Positions 48,383 through 60,289 of a stretch of 64,000 nucleotides of DNA are shown in pieces. The stretch covers positions 1 through 64,000 of the forward strand of contig JAMXBD010001209.1 of assembly GCA_024138025.1 (NCBI GenBank), written 5' to 3'. A program made the translations under genes and the position numbers. This stretch comes from Combretum micranthum (Eukaryota > Streptophyta > Magnoliopsida > Myrtales > Combretaceae). A model generated the notes under the pieces. The model was not told the DNA's origin. It did not search any database and saw only the letters and a program-made list of their open reading frames with translations. Positions within the stretch are counted from its first letter, which is position 1. Each line of letters opens with the position of its first letter.

Positions 48383-49111
48383 TGTTGAATGTGATTAAAA
48401 AAAAAAAAAAAAGGAGGCTGGCCGAGTTGGCTGTGTTACGTAGCCACCGATGTCTGCAGAGAATTCTCAAGAATTCTCACGACCTGCAAGCTGGCCATGA
48501 AATCACGGAAGAAGAAGCCAGAGAATTCCATCGAATTCTCATTGCAAGCTGGGAAAAATCAAGTCGGTTGAAGCCAAGTAATTTACCTTGGTAAATGAGC
48601 CATCAACGGACTTCATTTCGACTGGAGAATATGTCCGAATAAGCCAACTTGAACAAGGCTCATGCCAGCAAAATTATAGTTGGCTAAACCGACTTTGACC
48701 ATGTTTGTAGCTTGGAAAATTTGCCTATAAATAGGCATTTGATGGCAATTAAAATCTTTAGTCCGTGTGTGTTCCTTTAAGTGTGTTGGAGAGTTGGTAA
48801 ATCCCAAAAAGGAAAAGATTGAGAGTATGAGAGTTTAGAAAAATTCTCTGGGTTATTCTTGGATTTTTTTTTTGGGTTTTGGATGTGAGAAAAATATTGT
48901 ATTTGTATTATGTGGTTATAACAATTTTCTACATAGTGAATATTTTTCTTAGTTGTCTCTCGATAACACCCGTGGTTTTTCTCCGTTTTGGAGTTTTCCA
49001 CGTAAATACTTGTCTCATTAATTTCTCTGTTGCTGTTTATTATTTTTCTTTCTAAAGTTGATCTGGGAGGTGTAAATTTAATTGAGTGGGATTATTGTAA
49101 AATCCCCAACA
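48383..49111 (+). mobile_element. Solo LTR, Copia-like (729 bp)
   Basis: Runs from TGTTGAATGT to ATCCCCAACA with exact GTTTC target duplications. It has a TATA box in 'gcctataaataggc' at about 48723 and a T-rich downstream half with 'ctccgttttggagttttccacgtaaata', the usual form of plant Copia (Tork/TAR-like) LTRs. No primer site or internal domain follows, so it is a solo LTR. The two short ORFs inside (48385-48594 and minus-strand ones) are not genes. Confidence 0.85.
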
Positions 49112-51090
49112 GTTTCATACTTGAGGACTCCTCATAATCTTATGAGATAGTTCTTTCTGAGCTCTCCTTATCAATCTATTACCACAGACACTCCAAATAA
49201 TCCATATGAATGGCTCTTTTTGAGCTGGTTTCAACGAGCTCGCACAGTCCATCAACAATACTCTCAACATCACACCATCCTTTCCCCTATGGAATGGTCC
49301 TGTGATTATAGAATTTACAGCTTTGCACACCTCCTTAAATTTCCAAATAGAAATAAACTTCCCCTCAATGAGCCTGGGGCACTATTGTATAATTCTTCAA
49401 CTTTCAAATTGCATGAGGTTGAGAGTTTTGTTGAATAAGTTGTTATCAATCAACCTAAAATATTCTTCACTTGCAAAAGTGACCAAGTTTTGCTCTTTAT
49501 CCCCCTTTCTTTTAGAGACAATGCTTTAAAGGAGATACACATGCATCTATAGGATAGCGTCATAGGCTGGTCGACGAACGGTTATGTGATCTTTGCTCGT
49601 AAAATACCCATATCAGGAGCTTCTTTAGTTTCAAACTATAACCCTAATTGTTGTGGACAATAATGGTCTTTTCATACATAATCACCCATCTTAGACACAA
49701 AACATCAGAATCATGTAATTTCGGATGTATTATTGCCTAATGAATAGTTAAAAAATTCTAAAATAGGATAAACTAACAATAATATATCTTAAATCAGGTT
49801 TTTTTCATATTAATTTTGCACCGATAAAAAAATGCACATGACAAGAAAATCAAATATTGGAGTTCATTCAACTTTTGAACCAGTCTCTAGCGTGGTATCC
49901 TTTTAGAAAGCAATGAAGACTCTAAGTTAATGAATAAAGATATATTTTTTTAAGCAGCAGATGATGTTTATATTCTGAGTTAAGGGAGAAAGTTGTTTTT
50001 TTTCAAAAAAAAACATACTCAGAAAACGATGATAACTTCATAAGCTACTACTGACAACTAGCTAAAATAAACGTTATAAGACCCAGAAGAAAAGAGGGAA
50101 AAAAAAAAAATCATCCCTAGCCAAGGAAATAACAATGATTCATTTAACTCAGAACCTTCATAAACATCATTGCTGCCTACAAAAATATCTTTCTTCATCA
50201 ACTTAGGACTTTATTGCTTTCTAAGAGGATTTAATGGTAGAGAATGATTTAAAAATTACAAGAACTGCAATTTTTGAATTACTTGCCACATGCATTTTCA
50301 TACCGGTGCAAAATTAATATAAAAATAACCCGATTTCAGATACATGGTTACCTCCAATTGAAGATTTCTTAGCCGTCTAATACCAGTCAAAACTCTCATC
50401 TTTCAGAATTTCTCTTAGCTTTTTACCAGACAATGATACATCCAAAATTATATAATTCTGATGTCTTGTTTATAAGATGGATAATTATTTGTGAAAAGTC
50501 AATCATCGTTTACAACAAATTGGATTAAAATTTGGAATTGAAGAAGCTCGTGATATAGATATTTTATTGTAAATGCATCGACCACCTATCCATTTGTCGA
50601 TAAGTTTATAATGATGCCATGTAAATGCATATACATCTCCTTTGAATCGTCATCTCTAAGAGAAAGGTGGACAAAAAGTAAAACTTAGTTAGCTTCGCAA
50701 AATATCGATAACAATTGATGTGTATATATATATATATCCTCCTAAACCATGAACGACAAAAAACACCATGGTTGAATATATCGGATCAGTTTATAACTTA
50801 TTCAAGAAGAACCTCAACCTATAAATCTGAAAGTGGAAGAAATTTGAAACAATAATCTAAGCTCGTTGAAGGGAGTCTCACTGCGCGTGGTAATTTAAGG
50901 AAATCTGCAAATGTGTATACTCTAGAAATGATATACTGAAAAAGAAATTCAAGAAATGATAGGATGAAATGACTGGCAAAAATACTCACTGGATCATTCC
51001 ATGGGTGAAAGAATAGTGTGGTGTTGAGAGTATTGTTAACGAACTGCCTAAACTCATCAAAACCGAGTTCAGAAAGAAACAACTCACCCA
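49112..51090. repeat. Large inverted duplication (palindrome) of an unrecognised sequence
   Basis: Left arm about 49135-50010, right arm about 50110-51085, centre about 100 bases. Reverse-complementing the right arm gives matches along the whole left arm: 'caacaatactctcaacatcacacc' (49252) with 'aacaatactctcaacaccacact', 'gaggttgagagttttgttgaataagtt' (49417) with 'taggttgaggttcttcttgaataagtt', 'atattaattttgcaccg' (49807) with 'atattaattttgcaccg', and 'ttagaaagcaatgaagactctaagtt' with 'ttagaaagcaataaagtcctaagtt'. Identity is roughly 70-80 percent by eye. The first five bases are the right GTTTC duplication of the Copia LTR. Confidence 0.85.
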
Positions 51091-51091
51091 A
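50819..51091 (-). pseudogene. Possible coding remnant in the right arm of the palindrome
   Basis: An open stretch of 91 codons without an ATG at its start (it would begin at TTG). It reads ...ELGFDEFRQFVNNTLNT... then HPWNDP, and later VYTFADFLKLPRAVRLP and STSLDYCFKFLPLSDL. The left arm, read on the plus strand (49220-49438 region), gives a diverged version of the same protein-like sequence. The right arm has about 54 extra bases after WNDP, starting GTGAGT and ending TTTTTCAG, absent from the left arm. This is either a very short intron or an in-frame insertion. I do not recognise the protein. Confidence 0.35.
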
Positions 51092-51407
51092 GAATATAAT
51101 GGTAGGTGTTTTTTTTTTTTAATAATTATTTTTTTTCTATTGTTTTTCTACACTACGCACCTTCAACGTGGATATTTTTATCTATCTATAATACAGCGCG
51201 GCAGCATGTAAACAATTAATTATTAAATTATTTAACCATAAATGATTCAATCACTTGGAAATAGTTAATAACCTATGCATGAATCTATAACCCTCAACGG
51301 CCACATACTTCATGTTCTTTATTTTAGTATTAACTAACTATAAATTTAGACCAAAAAAATATAAAATAAAAATGTACTTGAATATATTTTATCTTTGTTC
51401 AATTGAA

Positions 51408-51408
<1 letters not shown>
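51091..51408. other. Intergenic stretch
   Basis: AT-rich, with poly-T runs near 51111; no feature seen. Confidence 0.5.

Positions 51409-51453
<45 letters not shown>
51409..51453. repeat. (CT)n(CA)n compound microsatellite
   Basis: About twelve CT units followed by about ten CA units. Confidence 0.95.
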
Positions 51454-51454
<1 letters not shown>

Positions 51455-51479
51455 AAAACTAAATCTAGTTTGATTAAAA

Positions 51480-51823
51480 ATTGGAAGATCGGTCAATATT
51501 GTTTATCAGTAGTATTTTAGAATAAGTGGATTTAATGTATTTATTGTTTTTCTTTTTCCTTTCTTTCCATCCCTTGCGTAGGATTATGTTATCCCTTTTA
51601 TGGGATTTGTTGTACTCAATAGTAGGGTAAGTATTGTCCTTCTTGGAAGGATTGTATCCCTTGTGTGAGGTATTTTGACGTTTGAAGAGATGTGCCCATT
51701 TAATCGAATGGGTCTTTGCACCCCCTAACTCTTCAATAGTCAATTATCTTGTATCAATCTATTTGATTGATGTAATTTTATTGCTTTGAATGAAATTCTC
51801 ACTTTTCTGACAAAAAAAAAAAA
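51480..51823 (+). mobile_element. Possible 3' end of a LINE-type retroposon
   Basis: A T-rich, non-coding stretch ending '..gaatgaaattctcacttttctgac' and then A(12), the look of an L1-type 3' end with its A-tail. No coding part is attached and target duplications are not clear. A processed gene 3' end is an alternative. Confidence 0.3.
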
Positions 51824-53127
51824 GAATGTGTCTCATCTATCCCCTCTCTCTTTTACAACCCAAAAGAAATAAATTCCAACATTACAAAAGGAAACTCTAT
51901 GTAAGATCAAAGGCAACAAAACGTTTTTGACAACCTAAAACAAACAACAACATAACTAGCGATATAAGCATCACAAAAAAAAAAAAAACAAAAAACAAAA
52001 AGAAGCTCATTAGCAAAAATCAAAACTTTATGTGAAACTACAACCGGCAAAAAGCTATTACAACTAAAAACAAACAATAACATTGTGCAGTAAAAGGAAA
52101 TGGGCTTAGGTTAGTGAATAGATGGGTCTTTCTGTGGCTATGCTTGGTGACTCGATGGACTTTGGTGCGAGTTTATGAGCTCAATGGGCTAGTTTGGTGG
52201 AAAGAATTAGTGGTGGTCATGGTCTTGGCTTGATTTGGTAATGGATTCATGTTGAGACAGAAGGTAGGCAAAAGTTATTGGTATTTTAACTTAAACCGAT
52301 AAGCTCATGTGATCATCGGAGGTGGAAGGATGGGGGAGATGACTGGTGTTGGATTGGTGCAGTCCGCTATGTTAGTTTAGGTTTGGAGAGGAAGATGGAA
52401 GTAAGTCAACTCCATTCAAGTGAAGGCTAATGTCATGATTTCGAGTTTAATGAATTTTGAGTCTAGTGATAGAGATGATGCCGAGTAGTTTGAGAAAAGT
52501 CTAGAATCTATCAAATTCAAATTTGGTTTGTTTGTTATTGAGAAGTTCGAATAAATGCTTACAATCTTATTCATCGTACAAAACAAACCCATGCATTTTC
52601 TTTTTTTTATTTATTTTTATTTTTTTTATATCTGATATTTCAAAGAGATTTCAGTGTGGACTTCTATCAAATCATCATGCATGAATGTGTTTACAAAAAT
52701 TTACATAAAATCCCAATTCAAGAAGAAGAAGAAGAGGTAAGAGAGAGAAGGAAGGGGCACAGTAGAGAGAGAGGACAAGAGAGGGAGAGAGAGAAAGAGG
52801 AAAGTAAAAAAAAATTATCTAGTTAGGATAGAGAATGTGCCAAGTAGAAGCGATAAACATACATGTAAGCAAGGTGTTGGAGTTTTGGCTAGATTCAAGA
52901 TAAAATGACCACCAGTGAATAGTCTTAAAAGTTTACGTATTTTTACAAACCAAAGTTTTTTTTAGGTATAAAGCTGTTATATAGACAAAGTTTAAGTACT
53001 TCCAGTGAAATTAACCCGTTAATAACATGTCTAAAATAAACACTTGCTTTTGCCAGCTTGTGTTAGGTTTATACTATTAATTTAACCTTTATCATGCCAA
53101 GCTATAAAAATTATAATATATTAAAAA
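51824..53127. other. Intergenic stretch with a purine-rich run
   Basis: No gene seen. 52718-52808 is a purine-rich (GAAGAA / GAGAGA) run. Confidence 0.5.
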
Positions 53128-53289
53128 ATGGGGGAAAAAAGGTAATAAAAAGAGGGGAGAAAAAATAATATTCCTATTCCAATTTCTATTGGTAGCAAGC
53201 ATGGCAAGAATTATTAGGTCAAGTTGCATACGAACCATATACGGTAACTTGTGCATAAGTGGTGACCAGGTCATTTGGTAAAAGACGAT

Positions 53290-55150
53290 CTACTACAAAT
53301 GCAATGACCTACCATAATTTCCAAGAACCTAATACATTCAGAAATCTACCACAAAAGTAAAGACCTACCATAAATTTAAAGAACCTAGCACATTCACAAA
53401 CCTACCATAAATAAAAAGACCTAGCACATTCAGCAACCCATCATTTTCACTAAGAACCTAGCACTAATAAAAAGAGGGGGGAAAAAGGAAGAAAAAGTAA
53501 CAAAAATAGGGGGAAAAAGTAATATTCCCTATTCTAATTCCGACTAGTAACAAGCATAGCAAGAATTATTAGGTCATGTTATGTACAGATCATGAACGTT
53601 AACTTGTGCACAGGTGATAACTGGGTCATTCAATAAAAGACAATCAACCACAAATATAATGACCTACTACAAATTCCAAAAAATTACCACAAAAGTAAAG
53701 ACTTGTCAAAAATTCAAAGAACCTAGCACGTTCACAATCCTACCACAAGTGCGTAGACCTACTATAAATAAAAAGACCTAACACATTCAGTAACCTACCC
53801 TTTTCACCAAGAACTTAGCACTAATAAAATAACCTACAATTTAACATGTAAAAGTAAACCCAGCACAAAATCATGTACCTATCATTTGCAGTAACAATCT
53901 ACCACTTTAGTAGTAAAAGACAAGATGTAAAAACCTATCATATATTCAAATAACATACCATTTCGAGTAACCTACCACATTCACTAAACACCTAACACAA
54001 TTGAAAAACCTACCACTTTACGTTTAAAAAATCAACCTACCACTCATACATACTACCTAGCACTTTAAAAAAACTTAACACTTTCAATAAACATCTAAAA
54101 CAAAAGAAACAACGTAATATTTTACAAGTAAAGATAAGCTACCACTTTATAAGTAAAAGACATCCTACCACATATGTAAGAACCTAGAACATATTTGAAT
54201 ATCCTACCACTTCGAGCAACCACATTCACTAAACACCTAGCACCAATTGGAAAACCTACCACTTTAAGCTTAAAAGTTAACCTACCACGCATACAACCTA
54301 ACACTTTAAGAAACGTACCAGGTTTAATGAACACCTAGAATGAAAGAAACAACCTACCACTTTAATAGTAAAAAAACTACCTACCACAAATGCAAAAACC
54401 TAGCACATATTATAATAACCTACCATCTTGAGCAACCTATCACATTCACCAAACACCTAAATCAAATTGAAAAACCTACCACTTTATGCTTAAAAGTCAA
54501 CTTACCATTTATACATAGAACCTAGTACTTTAAGAAACCTACCACTTTTAATGAACACCTCGAACAAAAAGAAATAACCTACTACTTAAACAATAAAAGA
54601 CAACCTACCACAAATTCAAGAAGGTAGCATATATTAGAATAACCTACCACCTCTAGCAACCTATGACATTCACCAAACACATAGCACAAACTGGAAAATC
54701 TACCACTTTACGCTTAAAAGTTAACCTACTACGTTTAATTAACACCTAGAATAAAAGAAACAACTTACTACTTTAGATGTAAAAGACAACCTACCACAAA
54801 TACAAGAACTTAGAACATATTTGAATAACCTACTACTTCGAGCAATCTACCACATTCATAACACACCAAGCACATATTGAACAATCTACCACATTACGTT
54901 TAAAAGTTAACCTACCATGAACACATGAACCTAACACTCATTTAAAGAACCTAGCACATTGAGTAATCTGCGACTTTCGATGAACACTTAGAATAAATAA
55001 AACAACTTACCATTTTACCAATAAAAGGTAATCTACTATAAATGCAATAACTTACCACATCGACTAAACACCTAACACAAATTGAACAACACGCAACCTA
55101 CAACAAAGACAATAAGCTACCACCAATTCCATTAACCTAGCATAAATATG
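53290..55150. repeat. Array of CCTA(C/G)CAC-type motifs, left arm
   Basis: Dozens of copies of CCTACCAC or CCTAGCAC at about 20-30-base steps. They are organised in higher-order units of roughly 230 bases ('cctaccacttta.tagtaaaagacaacctaccacaaatgcaa..aacctagcacata...'). No ORF. The reverse complement, GTGGTAGG/GTGCTAGG, fills 60290-61490. Confidence 0.9.
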
Positions 55151-56129
55151 AAGACACTAACAAATTGGCCAGAATGCATAAATTTACTAGCTTGCCAGTA
55201 TTGTTTTTTATCGACATGTCGATAAATTTAAAGCACTCAAAGAAGAATGTTTTCTATCGGCTTGATAATAAAGTTAAAAGCTCTCCATAATTCAACATTG
55301 CACAAACAAAATATGTGAGCTTGGTCACTTACCTGGTGGCTACCAATTATACACATTAAAAAAATATGTTCCTTAGCAAAACATATGCATGTATATAACT
55401 TATCCTTAATTTATACATATTAGGCATCAAAGGTAGAATTATTATAGTATTAGATTAATAGATCAAGCCCTGTGATTTTATTTATTTAGACACCAACCTG
55501 ACCACCTGTAAAGCAAGGCTTGATTACGCATCTATTTGCTGCTATCTATGTTTAAAAGATTACCATGTAATTTCTTTCATCAGTCCCCCAGTTGCTACCT
55601 CGCCTTAGAATTGCATGTTCTCTCGATTTCAAGGTCTGTTTGTCTTCATTTCATACACACCAAGTCCCTTATTTCATACCTTTGATGTATTAGAGGAGGT
55701 TATATTCAGGCATGTATTCGAAAATGTTTTCCGAGGATGCCCTATTCGTCGGCAATTGCTACACTTTCATGGACTACTAGTCAACTTCTATCACTTTAGT
55801 GTTGTTGTTTGCTTCGATGGCTTCATTGGATCATTTATTATTATTGCAATATTTATGCTATTTTTGTTAGATACATCATCTACTACAGAGAGTCCTGCTA
55901 TCTCCATTATTGGGTGACCTCTCTTGAGACTTCATTATAGGATTCAGGTGTTTGACTTGCACAATAACATAATTAATTGCCAATGTTAATTAATGCTCCA
56001 TATCTGGCCTTCTAATCCATGCTCATCTACTCCTCATTAACTGAAGAACCCACATGGATGTACAACTCTCTTGCTCTATTGGTCCATCTATTCATAATTA
56101 GGTTGAAAAATATTTTCACCAATTCCTCA

Positions 56130-57142
56130 GCCTTTACAATGTGATTTGCATGATAACAAAGGAGCTCATTCATCTCAAACTCCAAGCATAAGCATTATAT
56201 TGAGGGATGATGTGTTTTAAACATCATATGGTCTACATTTATCATCCTCATACTACTGCATCGTCTACTGCCTAAAACCACTACCATCGATTCTACCCAC
56301 TATATACCAAAGACCTTTTGTATGAATTTGGACATGAATTTTGTTAAATGATACACGTGTGAAGACCTTGACAACATGGGACTTGATTTTCCTAAATATT
56401 GTCTCCACCATAGATTTACTGTGCCTACTTTCATATTTAACTACGGTCTCCTTATGTCAAATGCTTTCGATAACTCCATTTAAACCTTCAACAAATTAGT
56501 ATAGCTAAAGTTTTTCTATAAAAATCTTTTAATGAGTGCATGCATTGATTCACACCACTGTGTGATGCGCATACCCCCTCAAAAGCTCCCGCGACGATAA
56601 GCCTCAGCCTAAGAATGTTGATTTCTGTATGTTGCTTCCATCTAGACATTGCCTTGGAGACAGTGTTGGCTAATTGCACCTGCCCATATCTCATTTTTGT
56701 CTTTGATTGACATCAATTCATACAAACACATTCGAAAGAACTTAAACAAACTCGAAGTTCTTGATGTTCGTTTGACAGTTGCATTCTGAATGCCATGCAC
56801 ATAGTCTATAGGTTGCAAGGGGCCAAACTTCTATGATGGTGGTGTACATAACTCTTATGCTATCGGTTATAACTTATATTTGATATTTGTCTCCATCCTC
56901 TTGGTAAAGTTTTGAAGCACCTAATATTTGCTAAATCAAATATGCATGTTTGGTGGTGGTGATTAATCTCAGTAATGACTACCAAGGGCATTTCATAAAC
57001 ATTTATCTTGTACGTAAAGCCAAAGTAACATCTCAAAAGCAATGGTACTCTACTCATCCCTTAAAGTCAATCCATAACAACCGTACTAGTCGCTCTTGCT
57101 TCAAATGTGTTCGGTAGAAAAACATGGGATCTTCTTTGGCTC
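56130..57142 (-). pseudogene. FAR1-like MULE transposase, minus-strand copy (decayed)
   Basis: Reading away from the palindrome centre, this begins with a DDE-domain segment parallel to the plus copy ('..YRTHLKQERL...LLWID', 'DVTLALRTR', 'TTTKHAY'). It then matches the plus copy through the region corresponding to AFxGG and the 'EYES+H' helix of FAR1-type transposases. The SWIM zinc-finger signature is intact: CLCLEFEMNELLCYHA near 56147-56195, followed by an RWT motif. Stops and shifts are scattered. FAR1/FHY3 proteins are derived from such transposases, but the repeats and decay here indicate a transposon remnant, not a host gene. Confidence 0.7.
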
Positions 57143-57423
57143 TTAGGTCTAACGTGATGTCAATGATTTCATATATGACTGTAAAAGCTAAAGAAGATCA
57201 CAAATTTTTCTACCAAGCACATTTGGAGGAAAAGCGACTTGCACAATTGTTATGGATTGACTCCAAGTGACGAGTAGATTACCAATGCTTTGGAGATGTT
57301 GCTTTTGATTCTACGTATAAGACAAATGTTTATAACATCCCTTTGTTGTCATTGTTAGGATTGATCACTACCACCAAACATGCATATTTACTTAAGTACT
57401 TTTGACATATGAGATAAGGAATG

Positions 57424-57431
57424 CACACTAT
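57424..57431. repeat. 8-bp target duplication of the hAT MITE (left)
   Basis: CACACTAT, matching CATACTAT at 58260-58267 in 7 of 8 positions. Confidence 0.75.
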
Positions 57432-58259
57432 TAGATCTATGCAAACGGGTTATGCGAGCCAACTCGACCCACCTCAACCCACTTTAGCCCATAGGTTATG
57501 CAAACCAACACGCTTTAGCTTGCAATACTATGCAAGCTAAAATTTTTAGCCCAACTTGGCTTGCAAAGGTTAGTGGGTTAAACAGACTAGCCCACGAACC
57601 CACTAATAGTTTCTTTTTATTGAAAAAAAATCATAAGAAATCAAATTTAAATTTAAATTTTTAATAATTTAAATGTAGAATACATTTCCTTTTATCTGAC
57701 CAGTTACTTACATACTAATTCTAGATAATAATCGTGTATGAAAAAATTATAGATTCTATTTTGAAACTTTTATCTGAACATAAAAGGATTTATTTTAACT
57801 AATAGAAACTAGAATCAATTCCAATATTTCCTTTTCTTTGTCGTGGCAAGGGAAAATACATACTAGAAATTATCAATTTATATTCTATTGCTTATTTTAA
57901 ATAGAAGCATTTAACTATCTAATAGATATAAAAGAGAAAGTATTAATAAAAGGATTAACGATCTAATAAATATAAAAGTTTAAAGTTTAAAACATAACAC
58001 CCATAAAAATTATATAATCAACTTTCAAAAACTAAATAATAGAAAAGTAAAGTAAAAAGGCAAGAAAGAAGGTAACGTACTATGGTTTCTCTTTCTTTTT
58101 TCATAAGAGTTATATTTCTTTCTTTTTTTATGTTTTTTAGGTGTGGGTTCACATTTTTAAAAGAGTTATATAATCAAATGTGCCAAAATTTTTAGCCCAA
58201 CCCACCTTTTTTGTGGGTTATGAAGGTCTCGCATAAACCGCTCCATGTGCACAACTCTA
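57432..58259. mobile_element. hAT-like non-autonomous element (828 bp)
   Basis: The left end TAGATCTATGCAAACGGGTTATGCGAG is matched by the complement of the right end, TAGAGTTGTGCACATGGAGCGGTTTATGCGAG, the 'TAGRGTTGTGCA' type of hAT terminus. An 8-bp target duplication flanks it. The interior is AT-rich with no ORF; blocks of 'cccaaccc/agcccaac' lie near both ends. It interrupts the plus-strand transposase and is absent from the minus-strand one, so it arrived after the inverted duplication. Confidence 0.82.
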
Positions 58260-60289
58260 CATACTATTAGGTGCTTTGAAACTTCACCAATAGGATGGAA
58301 GGCAATCATCCAATATTAGTTATAACCAATGGTGCAAGAGCTATGCTCGCTACTGTTGCAGAAGTTTGGCCCATGTAACCCATAGACTATAAATATGGCA
58401 TTTGGAATGCAACTATCAAACGAATATCAAGAATGTAGAGTTTGCTTCATCCTTTCGAATGTGTCTGTACAAACCAATGTCAATCGAAGACTATGAGGAG
58501 ATATGGTTGGGTGCAATTAGCGAGCATAGTCTCCAAGGCAATCCTTAGATAGAAGCAACATACACAAATTAACATTTTTGGATGGAGGCTTATCTTCATG
58601 GGAGCTTTTTGGGGGGTATATGTACCATATAGTGATGTGAATCAATCCATAGACTCCTTAAAAGATTTCTACTGAAAGGCTTTAGGCTATACTAATTTAT
58701 CGATGGTTTAAATAGAGTTATCAAAAGAATTCAACGGAAGGAGACCATAGTTGAATATGAAAGCAAGCACAAAGAACCTATAATGGAGTCGATTTTAAGG
58801 AAAATGGAGTCTTATGTTATCAAGGAGTTCACACATACATCATTTAACAAAATCCATGTTCAAATTCATGCAAAAGGTCTTTGGTATAAAGTGGGTAGAA
58901 CCGATAGCAGTGGTTTTAGATAGTATACGGTGCAACAGTATGGAGATGGTAGGAAGGTAGAACATGTGATATCTAAAACATAGGACCCCTCAGTGCAATG
59001 CCCATAGTTAGAGTTTGAGACAAATGAGCTCCTTTATTGTTATGCAATTCACAATGCAAAGGTTGAAGAACTGATGGAAATACCTTTTAGCCTAATTATG
59101 AATAAGTGGACTAGAGGATAAGAGGATAAGAGAGCTATATAGCCATGAGGGTTCTTCAACTAATGAAGAGCAGATGAGCATGGACAAGAAGGCTAAGCAT
59201 GGAGCATTAATAACTGCTTGTGATCAATTATGCTATTGGACAAGTCAAACACCTGAATCCTACAATGAAGTCTTGGGAGATGTCGCATAACTAATGGAGA
59301 AAGTAGGACTATAGCAAAGAATTAATCTAACAAAGATAGCATGAACATTGCAACAAGAATCAAGGATCTAATGAAGCCACTGAGGCAAACCATAGCATCA
59401 AAGAGACAGAATCTGACCAGCGACCTACAAAAGTGCAACAACTATCATGGAACAAGACACACCTAGAAAACGTGTCTAAATATATGCCAGAGCATAGCTA
59501 CCCTTAATACACTAAAGATAGGAAACAAGGGAGTTTGTGTGTATGAAGATAAGAATAGACAAGCCTTTAAATCAAGAGAACTTGCAATTCCAAGGCTAGG
59601 TAAGCAATTAGGGATTAATGAAAGCAATTACATGGACATTTCTATAGTAGATGTATATGACCAATATACAAACTCATAAGATGCCTTCAGCCATAACCAG
59701 TACTCATTATCCATATTTCTTCTCCTTTCATTGTGGCATATTTTTCAAACATATGGCAGCAACCAAATGCATAACCAAGCCCTTGTTGTACTTTGCATGT
59801 GGCCAGGTTAATGTCAAAATGAATGAAGTCACACAGCTTGTTCTATCAATCTAATATTATAATGGTTCTACAGTGGATGCGTTATATGTATAAATTAAGG
59901 ATCAGGTATCTATAAGCATATGTTTTGTTAATGCTATATTTTTTTAACATATATAATTGGTAGCCACCAAATGCGTAACCAAGCTCACATATTTTGTTCA
60001 TGTAATGTTGAATTATGTTGAGTTTTAACTTTATCGACATCCTGATAAAAAATAATACTGGCAAGTGGTAGAAAACACTCTTTTATGAGTGCTTTAACCT
60101 TACTAGCATGATGGCCAAAAACAATACCAGCAAGCCGGTAGATAACATTCCTTAGAGAGTGCTTTAACTTTACCTACATGTTGGTCAAAAACAATACCAA
60201 CAAGCCGGTAAATATGGGCATTCTAACCAATTTGTTAGTGTCTTCATATTTGTGCTAAGTCAATAGAATCAGTAGTGGATTCTGTGCTT

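Larger units (their letters stand above)
57183..59140 (+). pseudogene. FAR1-like MULE transposase, plus-strand copy (decayed, split by a MITE)
   Basis: Starts within the DDE domain: 'KAKEDHKFFYQAHLEEKRL', then LLWIDS, a stop, and RVDYQCFGDVAFDSTYKTN, then YNIPLLSLLGL. This is the D(S/T)TY.TN block typical of FAR1/MULE transposases (57186-57400). The frame resumes after the MITE at 58268. Matches to the central region follow, then 'RKETIVEYESKHKEP' at about 58739 and a degenerate SWIM segment LEFETNELLYCYAIHNAKVEEL near 59010-59075 with MNKWTR after it. Many stops. The N-terminal FAR1 DNA-binding domain is absent in both copies. Confidence 0.7.

Noticed and set aside
55615..55917. 100-codon hydrophobic ORF
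   Set aside because: It is antisense to the minus-strand MULE copy and has no matching open frame in the other arm.
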